Shown here one piece after another: positions 1-4,437 of a stretch of 5,226 nt of DNA. The notes under the pieces were generated by a model that was given only the letters and a program-made list of their open reading frames with translations, was not told the DNA's origin and did no database searches. A program made the translations under genes and the position numbers. The stretch is from positions 1 to 5,226 of the forward strand of contig JAJXZM010000515.1 of assembly GCA_021780055.1 (NCBI GenBank), in the 5' to 3' direction. This DNA comes from Acidobacteriota bacterium (lineage in GTDB: Bacteria; Acidobacteriota; Terriglobia; UBA7540). Numbering within the stretch: the stretch's first letter is position 1; each line of letters opens with the position of its first letter.

Positions 1-693
1 GATGAGGTTGTAGGAGTCCATAACCGCGCCCACGTGCGCCTGCTTGACGGCCGCCTCAAAGATTGGCAGGTAAATTTCGCGCAACGCCTGCTGGCTGATA
101 ATCGCGTTTTCGTGCATGCGGTTATATTCCGAATTGTTCGCAGCGTAGTGCTTGATGGTGGCGGCTACGTGCTCGCTTTGCATGCCTTCGATGTAGGGAA
201 CGGCGATTCGGGAACCGAGATAAGGATCTTCGCCCAGGAACTCGAAGTTGCGCCCGTTCACCGGAAGCCGGTAGATATTGACACCCGGTCCCAGAACGAA
301 GTTGACGCCGCGCGCGCGGGCGTCCTGGCCGATCGCTTTCCCCACCTGGTAGGCGAGCGCCGGGTCCCAGCTCGCCGCCAGGCCAATGCCGGCCGCGTAG
401 GCGACGCTGGGGCCAAACACGCGGACACCCATCGAGGCGTCAGACATTTTCAGGCGCGGCAGGCCGATCTGCGGCATGGCGTAAGTAAACATGCTGTCCA
501 CGCCGCCAATGAGTTGGATTTTCTGCTGAAGGGTTAGTTTGGCGAGCAGTTGGTCAACGCGCTGATTGATTTCAGCCGGAGTCAGTTGTTGGGCGCCGAC
601 CGGGCCCGCAAAGGTGATAACGGCAATGGCCGTTACCAATGACAATGCAAGATAACGCATGAAGCTTGAAAGTTTATTGGATGTATTTGGCAT
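1..693 (-). CDS. Secreted glycoside hydrolase family 3 (beta-glucosidase type), N-terminal part, cut by window edge
   Basis: The reading frame is open for 231 codons, from ATG at 693 to the window edge. Residues 1-34 form an export signal (hydrophobic core about 14-29, likely cut after PVGA, before QQ). The rest matches the N-terminal TIM-barrel domain of family 3 glycoside hydrolases: 'LTLQQKIQLIGG' (53-64), a substrate-contact Asp in 'SDASMGVR' (D85), 'VNGRNFEFLGEDPYLGS' (145-161, R148) and 'KHYAANN' (K181, H182). Family members hydrolyse terminal beta-linked sugars from oligosaccharides, here probably in the periplasm or outside the cell. The catalytic Asp nucleophile normally lies further on, so it is beyond the window and activity cannot be judged. 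The start at 693 is chosen because AGGAG lies 7 bases upstream; the internal ATG at 660 has no ribosome site. The exact sugar substrate cannot be read from this fragment. Confidence 0.93.
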   Translation of the reverse strand, partial: MPNTSNKLSSFMRYLALSLVTAIAVITFAGPVGAQQLTPAEINQRVDQLLAKLTLQQKIQLIGGVDSMFTYAMPQIGLPRLKMSDASMGVRVFGPSVAYAAGIGLAASWDPALAYQVGKAIGQDARARGVNFVLGPGVNIYRLPVNGRNFEFLGEDPYLGSRIAVPYIEGMQSEHVAATIKHYAANNSEYNRMHENAIISQQALREIYLPIFEAAVKQAHVGAVMDSYNLI

Positions 694-701
694 GTTGGGT
701 C

Positions 702-739
702 TCCTGACGGCTTGGCAGTATACAACTCTACCGTCAGGA
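702..739. promoter_or_regulatory. Perfect 9-bp inverted repeat around the GH3 -10 box (possible operator)
   Basis: TCCTGACGG at 702-710 and CCGTCAGGA at 731-739 are exact inverted copies separated by 20 bp. The -10 box lies in the gap, one arm lies between -35 and -10, and the other covers the predicted start point and part of the ribosome site. Because only the inner arm would be transcribed from this promoter, a protein-binding site is more likely than an RNA hairpin. Arm centres are 29 bp apart, close to three helical turns. No regulator gene is in the window. Confidence 0.45.
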
Positions 740-744
740 TGCAA
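717..744 (-). promoter_or_regulatory. Candidate promoter of the GH3 gene
   Basis: On the minus strand, TATACT (717-722, five of six matches to TATAAT) is preceded at 16 bp by TTGCAT (739-744, a weak -35 match). Transcription would begin near 710, giving a short leader that contains the AGGAG ribosome site at 701-705. The -10 is good and the -35 poor, which fits a promoter that needs an activator. Confidence 0.45.
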
Positions 745-965
745 GTGATCTGCAGCACAATCGGCGGGGCGGCATCAGCATTCCAACCGCTCTCAGCTTC
801 GCGGGTTGAGTTGGGTTACGTCGGTGGGTCAACATGGCCAGAATGAACGTGCCGCCTGTGTGGGGCAGGAGCCTGGAGAGAGACTGTTATAATGCCAGAC
901 TGGTAGCCACCCAACAAGGTAAAAGCTCTGCTGATGTAGCCGAAGCCCGAATTTTCACTATCTTT

Positions 966-1115
966 TGTTTCAACAACATGGCCCGCTTCGTTTTCAGCTT
1001 CGTTTTTTCCACAGGTACGTGTTTTCAACAACTTCTCCGCTTCGTTTTCCGGTTCGTTTTAGGCTAGTTATGTATGCGTAGGCTGTGTTTTCAGTAACTT
1101 CCCCGGTTCGTTTTT
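966..1115. repeat. Three imperfect tandem-like repeats, minus-strand reading NE(P/A)ENEAEKLLKT
   Basis: Units start at 966, 1020 and 1086. On the plus strand each opens with TGTTT(T)CA, then AAC, a C-rich step, then one or two copies of (G)(G/C)TTCGTTTT. Unit offsets are 54 and 66 bp, both multiples of three. Read on the minus strand in one frame the units give 'NEPGKLLKT', 'NEPENEAEKLLKT' and 'NEAENEAGHVVET', with stop codons between the first and second. The 966 unit differs by two compensating one-base indels. I recall similar 'NEPEKLLKT' peptides in Acidobacteriota hypothetical proteins but cannot verify this. It is more likely a dispersed non-coding repeat than a gene: the only possible starts are weak and no protein extends past the repeats convincingly. 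Confidence 0.6.
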
Positions 1116-1244
1116 AAAAAATAACATCTTTTTTGTCACAAGCGTCCCCAAAAGCCAGATATCTAGCCTTCTCCCGTGCGCAGAGGCGGGCGCCCCGGGC
1201 CGTTGTCGATTTGCCGGGCTCCCAGGGCCTGCAGCACACAAGAA

Positions 1245-1273
1245 AGGCTATCATACTAGGCCAGAAATGTCAA
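1245..1273 (-). promoter_or_regulatory. Candidate minus-strand sigma-70 promoter inside the intergenic stretch
   Basis: A perfect TTGACA (minus strand, 1268-1273) is followed after 17 bp by TAGCCT (1245-1250), which carries the upstream TG of an extended -10. An overlapping TATGAT (1250-1255) is nearer to consensus but only 12 bp from the -35. It points at the repeat block and at the GH3 gene about 545 bp away. GH3 has its own promoter, so the product may be a non-coding or very short transcript. Confidence 0.4.
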
Positions 1274-1310
1274 GCGAATTCGCCCGTGTGCGGCACGTGT
1301 CACGGGAGTC

Positions 1311-1353
1311 CCGCCGGAGGGCATGGCCGGGATGGTCATGCCCCGCCAGGCGG
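1311..1353 (-). terminator. Strong two-part hairpin behind the 1367-1924 gene (possible terminator)
   Basis: GGGCATGGCC (1319-1328) pairs with GGTCATGCCC (1334-1343), ten pairs with one G-U and a 5-base loop. An outer CCGCC/GGCGG stem (1311-1315 with 1349-1353) encloses it. It begins 13 bases after the stop codon of the minus-strand gene. There is no T-run after it, so it is not a classical intrinsic terminator and may instead protect the 3' end. A second, weaker hairpin (CCCGTG 1283-1288 with CACGGG 1301-1306) follows. Confidence 0.4.
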
Positions 1354-1366
1354 TATGGAGTGGAAC

Positions 1367-1924
1367 TTAGTCGGCTTTGGTTACGGTGACTTCGATGACG
1401 TAGTGCCGGTTTGATGAGACGTCATCGGCGGATCCCACGAAGGCTGGTTTTCCAAGTGTCGCGGACGTCGTATCTTTCAGTTCTAGCTGGCCAAATATCG
1501 GGATGGACGCGTCCGGCGGAATGCTTTGTTGGCCTTTGGAGGTGTTCATCGAGAGGGTTGTATGCACAAGCAGACCATCTTCCTGCTTGTCGAGAGTGCA
1601 ATCGATATTCATGCTCACGTTCTGGAATTGGAACTGGCCATGTCCGATGGGGTATGGAACTCTGCTCCCAATGCGAACGGTGGTTTCTTTGGTGGGTAGT
1701 GCCATCAGGACATAGGACCGGGAATTGATGGTCTTGCCGTTCTCAACTTCATCTACCCTGTAACTCACGCGGTAGATGGTGGAGTCCTGCGCGGTCTGCT
1801 CCTTGGCCGCCTGTTCGTTTTGGGCCTGTTGTTCGGGCCTCGGGGCTGCGGCGGCTTGGGACCCCACAAAAACCAGCGCCAGGGCCGCGATCAGGACCAG
1901 GACGTTCAGCTTTGTTCTTCGCAT
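1367..1924 (-). CDS. Exported small protein, third gene of the ECF sigma operon; secretin-like beta domain suspected
   Basis: 185 residues, complete. The start at 1924 is supported by GGAGG five bases upstream. Residues 1-27 are a clear signal peptide (MRRTK, hydrophobic 7-22, AAAA before the cut). A Gln/Glu/Ala-rich linker (30-48) follows, then a beta-rich domain (50-184) with 'VRIGSRVPYP' (83-92), 'FQFQNVSMNIDCTL' (98-111), and 'DDVSSNRHYVIEVTVTK' (167-183) at the end. The 'R.GSRVP..' then 'FQ...V..N...' pattern resembles the beta domain of type II/III secretins, but the protein is far too short to be a secretin and lacks N-domains, so this is an inferred structural likeness only. It has a single Cys (109) and no lipobox. 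It sits 40 bp behind the membrane partner of the sigma factor, so it is probably co-expressed and may be an envelope target of, or signal for, that regulator. Its function is unknown. Confidence 0.82.
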   Translation of the reverse strand: MRRTKLNVLVLIAALALVFVGSQAAAAPRPEQQAQNEQAAKEQTAQDSTIYRVSYRVDEVENGKTINSRSYVLMALPTKETTVRIGSRVPYPIGHGQFQFQNVSMNIDCTLDKQEDGLLVHTTLSMNTSKGQQSIPPDASIPIFGQLELKDTTSATLGKPAFVGSADDVSSNRHYVIEVTVTKAD

Positions 1925-1964
1925 GATTTCCTCCAGTGTGACGACAACACTTCTGTTTTGCTGA

Positions 1965-2567
1965 TTATTGCATTTCCCCTTCTGTTGAGCTTAGTGACAG
2001 CGGCGGTAGTTCCAATGGGGTGATTTTCAAGGGCTCGATTTCGACACTGTGCACCGTAAACTCTGCCTTCAAAATCGGCTCAGCAAGCACTTGCGGAGGT
2101 GTGTCCTGAACGTAACGGACCAAAGCCCTCTGTTCATTGGACAGCGGCGCAGGGGTAGGGAACTGCGACGGCCAATGATGGGCTTCAACCTGGCGCGATG
2201 GTTTGCTTTGACGATGCGCCATCCGGTTCGGTTCAATGACGCTTTTTGCCGCGCTGGCTTTGGGGGCGGGTTCCGAATTTGCCGTCAGCGGTTCACTGGG
2301 CGACGGGGCGGGCACGGCGATGGCGGTTTGCGACGTGTGGACCGTCGGCCGATGCGAACGGTTTGCCACATAAATGGCGACGAACATGATAACCGCCGCT
2401 GCTGTGGCTGCGCTGGTTATCCAGAACCTCATCGGCTTGCTGCCTTCGCTGGCGGCGTGGACGCGGGCAAGGATGCGGCCCTCGAATCCGGCGCCCGGCT
2501 CCGCGCCACGCTGATTAGCCAGGGCGGAATCCAGCAATTGGTCAACGAACCGGTTCTTATCTTCCAT
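1965..2567 (-). CDS. Single-pass membrane protein, probable anti-sigma partner of the ECF sigma factor
   Basis: 200 residues from ATG at 2567. A longer TTG start at 2579 is possible but less likely, because the G-rich ribosome site (GAGG) falls between it and the ATG. Residues 1-47 are a short charged cytoplasmic segment (MEDKNRFVDQLLDSAL, then a helix to 40). One membrane helix spans 48-68. A Pro/Ala/Ser-rich extracytoplasmic linker follows (80-140), then 'PLSNEQRALVRYVQDTPPQVLAE' in two runs across 141-163, and a C-terminal tract with three x-P-L-x-[IL] units (178-192). The cytoplasmic part is too short and has no His/Cys zinc-binding motif, so it is not a typical zinc-type anti-sigma domain. 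The role is inferred from the 11-bp overlap with the sigma gene and the one-pass topology: it would hold the sigma factor at the membrane until an envelope signal arrives. Confidence 0.75.
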   Translation of the reverse strand: MEDKNRFVDQLLDSALANQRGAEPGAGFEGRILARVHAASEGSKPMRFWITSAATAAAVIMFVAIYVANRSHRPTVHTSQTAIAVPAPSPSEPLTANSEPAPKASAAKSVIEPNRMAHRQSKPSRQVEAHHWPSQFPTPAPLSNEQRALVRYVQDTPPQVLAEPILKAEFTVHSVEIEPLKITPLELPPLSLSSTEGEMQ

Positions 2568-3144
2568 GCTCTCCCTCAAGCAAAACGGAAAGTTTCTCTT
2601 TCAAAATCTGGCGCGCCTGCCACAGGCGCTGGCGGACTGACCCTTCCGGAATTCCCAGGACAACCGATATTTCAGGGGAGGTCAGGTCCTGAGCCAGGGA
2701 AAGTGCCAAGGGGTTTCGAAGGTCTTCCGGCAGCGATTCGATCAGTCGTTCCAGCAGGGCCGTCATTTCCTTGCGGCCTGCGATTTCATCCGCAGGTGCG
2801 CCCGCCGCGCGCAACCGCGAAACCGCCTCGACGCACTCATCAAGCGGGATGGACGAACCGGTCTGCGCGTGGCGTTGTTTCCGCGAGTCAAGGGCAACCC
2901 GCCAGGCCGTTCGCGCAAGCCATGCCCGCTGGTTCCGGATCAGCCTCCATAGCCTGCGGTGCCGCCAGTATCGGACGAAGGTCTCCTGGGCGGCGTCTTC
3001 CGCGTCCTGGTGATTGCGAAGCAGCGAATAGGCGACGGCGTAAACGAAGTGTGATTGCTCCCGCACCGCCGTTTCCATCGGGTCCGTGGAAGCAGCGGTG
3101 ATTGGGAAAGTTTCGCTCAACACGCCTTCGCTCGATTCCGGCAT
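2557..3144 (-). CDS. RNA polymerase ECF (sigma-70 family group 4) sigma factor
   Basis: 195 residues from ATG at 3144. A TTG at 3150 is an alternative, but GAGG lies 7 bases before the ATG. Region 2 spans about 30-92, with 'YSLLRNHQDAEDAAQETFVRYW' (two stretches, 39-60), the core-binding and -10-recognition segment. A linker of about 35 residues follows, then region 4 (128-182) with 'LPEDLR' (138-143) and a helix-turn-helix from 'LTSPEISVVLGIPEGSV' (154-170) into 'RQRLWQAR', which reads the -35 element. Length and two-domain layout are typical of ECF factors. It would redirect RNA polymerase to a small regulon when released from its partner, which is the next gene and overlaps this one by 11 bp. 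The third gene of the run encodes an exported protein. The N-terminal 25 residues are not part of the sigma fold and the start within them is less certain. Confidence 0.93.
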   Translation of the reverse strand: MPESSEGVLSETFPITAASTDPMETAVREQSHFVYAVAYSLLRNHQDAEDAAQETFVRYWRHRRLWRLIRNQRAWLARTAWRVALDSRKQRHAQTGSSIPLDECVEAVSRLRAAGAPADEIAGRKEMTALLERLIESLPEDLRNPLALSLAQDLTSPEISVVLGIPEGSVRQRLWQARQILKEKLSVLLEGEHGR

Positions 3145-3162
3145 CCGCAAGCCTCATGGGTA

Positions 3163-3190
3163 AAGACGGAGTCAGGCTCGGTGTCGTTCA
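3163..3190 (-). promoter_or_regulatory. Candidate ECF-type promoter of the sigma operon
   Basis: On the minus strand TGAAC (3186-3190) is followed after 17 bp by CGTCTT (3163-3168). This resembles the usual ECF pattern of GAAC, 16-17 bp, CGTC. An A/T-rich run lies just upstream of the -35. The start point would be near 3156, giving a leader of about 12 bases that just includes the GAGG ribosome site. If real, the sigma factor would drive its own operon. Confidence 0.4.
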
Positions 3191-3207
3191 GATATTTTTC
3201 CGCGCGG

Positions 3208-3226
3208 AGCGGGAGACAGTCCCGCT
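3208..3226. other. Short perfect inverted repeat upstream of the sigma operon
   Basis: AGCGGGA (3208-3214) and TCCCGCT (3220-3226) form a 7-bp stem with a 5-base loop, immediately upstream of the candidate ECF promoter. A separate palindrome, CCGCGCGG (3200-3207), abuts it. It could be an operator or the end of an upstream transcript; no T-run supports a terminator. Another candidate -10 (TACAAT, minus, 3237-3242) lies beyond it but lacks a -35. Confidence 0.35.
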
Positions 3227-3354
3227 GTTGGCTGCAATTGTATCGGATTTTGCCGGAGGGAGGGGAATTCTGTTTCTAATCAGAAGAATACAGATGGTTT
3301 TGAACACCTCGCAAACATCGGGATGGATAGGCCAGTCGGCGCACTGATAAATGC

Positions 3355-3383
3355 GGGGGTCCTTCGCTGCGCTCAGGATGACG
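3355..3383. repeat. Dispersed repeat motif (minus-strand CATCCTGAGCGCAGCGAAGG)
   Basis: The minus strand reads GTCATCCTGAGCGCAGCG followed by AAGGACCCCC. Translated, this gives 'HVILSAAKDPR', a peptide I recognise as a frequent false gene call from interspersed repeats in Acidobacteriota and related metagenomic genomes. It has weak internal symmetry (CCT...AGG around CGCAGCG). Only one copy is in the window, so its repeat status rests on recall. The hairpin at 3393-3417 directly adjoins it and may be part of the same element. Confidence 0.5.
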
Positions 3384-3390
3384 TGTTGAG

Positions 3391-3418
3391 GGCCGTGGGC
3401 TTGCAAAAGGCCCACGGT
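3391..3418 (-). terminator. Hairpin behind the glycine-rich protein gene (possible terminator or repeat arm)
   Basis: CCGTGGGC (3393-3400) and GCCCACGG (3410-3417) are perfect inverted copies, extended to about 11 pairs by wobble and A-T pairs with a 5-base loop. It begins 26 bases after the stop codon at 3444 on the minus strand. No T-run follows, so termination is uncertain; it may instead be the stem of the adjacent dispersed repeat. Confidence 0.4.
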
Positions 3419-3443
3419 GCAACTCCGGTGGTGTGGCTAATTG

Positions 3444-4229
3444 CTATTGTGCGCTTCCGGTGGCTCCCTGATTCCGTGCAAAGAACATTTTCACTTTCGT
3501 CGTCCCGCGGGGCGTATCGACGCTTCTTTCAATTTCCAGCAGGCCATCTTTTGAGAGCAGCCATTGTTCCTGAACCTTGATGGTTCGATCGCCGCCGCGA
3601 AGGTCTTCCACTCTGGAGAGGTCGAGTTCCTTTCCCGTTTTCTTCCAGGCGGCCTTGAGTGTTGCCTCGCCGGGAATGGGCCTCTTGATCTCAGCTGTCG
3701 ATTGAGTCCCATCGAGGTTGTAGGTTGCATTCGGTATGACCATCATGAATGCCATGCCTTTTCTCATCTGTTCGCCACGGCTCCCCATGCCGCCCGGGTA
3801 ACCGCCGCCGCGGCGCCCACCCGGAAAACCTCCGCCCCCACCCGGGAAACCACCGCCCGGGAACCCACCACCGCCTCCAGGAAAACGGCCGCCACCGGGA
3901 TATCCACCGCCCCCGCCGGGATATCTGCTGCCCCCGCCAGGATATCTGCCACCTTGCGAGCCGCCCTCGGGATACCCGCCACCCTCCTGGCCTTCTTGTC
4001 CGTCTGTTTGCCTGAAGCTGCCTTCCACGCTGCTCTCCACGGTGATCTGTTGGCCGGTTTGAGTGACGTTCATCTTGTAGCTCTGGAGGCGGCTTGGAAC
4101 ATCCTTGGTTTTTTGCATATCCAAGATCCACTTGCCGGAAAAATTCGCTTGCGTTCCACCTCCACCGGCAAAGCTGTATCCAGCCGTCATTGCTGTCGAA
4201 AGAGCTAAGATTGCGACTAGTTTTTTCAT
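3444..4229 (-). CDS. Exported protein with a central glycine-rich [YF]PGG repeat tract
   Basis: 261 residues from ATG at 4229. AAGGA lies 8 bases upstream and MKKLVAILALSTAMTAGYSFA is a textbook signal peptide; the frame stays open 21 codons further upstream but that part is not signal-like. After the signal, 'ANFSGKWILDMQKTKDVP' (28-45) and 'YKMNVTQTGQQITVES' (51-66) look like the first strands of a small beta-barrel of the lipocalin-like 'FSGKW.LD..KS' type common in Acidobacteriota exported proteins. A glycine-rich tract (79-150) has eight [YF]PGG units (Y96, Y103, Y110, F116, F123, F128, F135, Y144) plus YPEGG at 86. The second half (158-261) resumes ordinary sequence with 'YNLDGTQSTAEI', 'LKAAWKKTGKELDL' and 'IKVQEQWLLSKDGLLEIERSVDTPRG', consistent with further beta strands. 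The tract thus looks like a loop inserted in a barrel. Function unknown; envelope or surface location inferred. Confidence 0.87.
   Translation of the reverse strand: MKKLVAILALSTAMTAGYSFAGGGGTQANFSGKWILDMQKTKDVPSRLQSYKMNVTQTGQQITVESSVEGSFRQTDGQEGQEGGGYPEGGSQGGRYPGGGSRYPGGGGGYPGGGRFPGGGGGFPGGGFPGGGGGFPGGRRGGGYPGGMGSRGEQMRKGMAFMMVIPNATYNLDGTQSTAEIKRPIPGEATLKAAWKKTGKELDLSRVEDLRGGDRTIKVQEQWLLSKDGLLEIERSVDTPRGTTKVKMFFARNQGATGSAQ
3778..3975 (-). repeat. Coding low-complexity repeat ([YF]PGGG units)
   Basis: This DNA encodes the glycine-rich tract of the exported protein. Short GGN-rich units, for example GGATATCCCGGC-like and GGTTTCCCGGG-like blocks on the minus strand, recur at 15-21 bp. Unit spacing varies, and synonymous changes are present between units, so they were not copied very recently. 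Such tracts commonly change length by slippage. Confidence 0.7.
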
Positions 4230-4437
4230 GTTCAGGTTCCTTCCCGTTCCATGAGCACTTGGCCCTGCTGTAGTGGCCCCCGCCACTCTCACTGATGATG
4301 GCAGGAAGCCTTACGATGAACTGTTAAACCTGTGTAAACTCCGGCTGAGCGCGTGCGGTGTAAAATCCTCGTAAAGTCGCTTTCAGAACTCGTTTGGCGG
4401 GCTGCGCGCGCTGGCGTGCGGTATATAATTCAACTGA
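4230..4437. promoter_or_regulatory. Divergent intergenic control region
   Basis: This 208-bp gap separates two genes transcribed away from each other. On the minus strand TTTACA (4333-4338) with CGTAAG (4310-4315) at 17 bp is a weak promoter for the glycine-rich protein gene. A 6-bp hairpin (AGTGGC 4272-4277 with GCCACT 4282-4287) would lie in that gene's leader. Four TAAA-centred half-sites lie at 4325, 4335, 4361 and 4372 and overlap the -35. Confidence 0.35.
4424..4429 (+). promoter_or_regulatory. Consensus -10 box for a probably leaderless transcript
   Basis: TATAAT lies 8 bp before the ATG at 4438, so transcription would start at or next to the start codon. No -35 of TTGACA type exists at 16-18 bp (the region is GC-rich), and there is no ribosome site before the ATG. 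An in-frame TGA immediately precedes the ATG, so no earlier start is possible. Confidence 0.5.

Larger units (their letters stand above)
694..1366. other. Long intergenic stretch (673 bp) without a convincing gene
   Basis: No frame on either strand here has both a good ribosome site and a recognisable protein. The stretch holds the GH3 promoter and inverted repeat (702-744), a plain segment (about 745-960), the AT-richer repeat block (966-1115), a GC-rich segment with short palindromes (AGATATCT at 1157-1164, GGGCGCCC at 1188-1195), a minus-strand promoter candidate (1245-1273) and two hairpins (1283-1353) behind the stop of the upstream gene. Confidence 0.6.

Noticed and set aside
34..537. 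Plus-strand open frame of 167 codons
   Set aside because: It is antisense to the GH3 gene, which has clear family motifs; the translation shows no recognisable domain.
886..914. TATAAT on the plus strand (888-893) and TTGGGT-17 bp-TATAAC on the minus strand
   Set aside because: The plus box has no -35 and no gene behind it. The minus pair is weak and GH3 has a better candidate closer to its start.
816..1031. Minus-strand 71-codon frame containing part of the repeats
   Set aside because: It starts at a TTG inside a repeat unit and, past the repeats, runs into sequence with no protein character.
966..1115. Possibility that the repeats are a CRISPR array
   Set aside because: Only three diverged units, unequal spacing, and the intervening sequence is itself partly repeated; no cas genes in view.
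2049..3101. A 350-codon plus-strand open frame, the longest in the window
   Set aside because: It lies antisense to the sigma and anti-sigma genes, whose protein features are clear. Its product is Arg/Pro/Gly-rich without any domain, and it has no ribosome site or promoter.
3269..3294. Imperfect inverted repeat TCTGT-TTCT / AGAA-ACAGA
   Set aside because: It needs a 4-base bulge and has no positional link to a promoter or stop codon.
3188..3415. Minus-strand 75-codon frame containing 'HVILSAAKDPR'
   Set aside because: This is a known type of false gene call across a dispersed repeat; it also covers the hairpin and the sigma operon's upstream region.
3691..4131. Second minus-strand frame of 146 codons, Trp/Arg/Gly-rich
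   Set aside because: It is a shifted frame of the same glycine-rich tract, with no start signal; the 3444-4229 frame has a signal peptide and ribosome site.
3564..4208. Plus-strand open frame of 214 codons with Ala/Thr/Pro-rich repeats
   Set aside because: The repeats are the mirror of the glycine-rich coding tract on the other strand; low-complexity DNA opens several frames at once.
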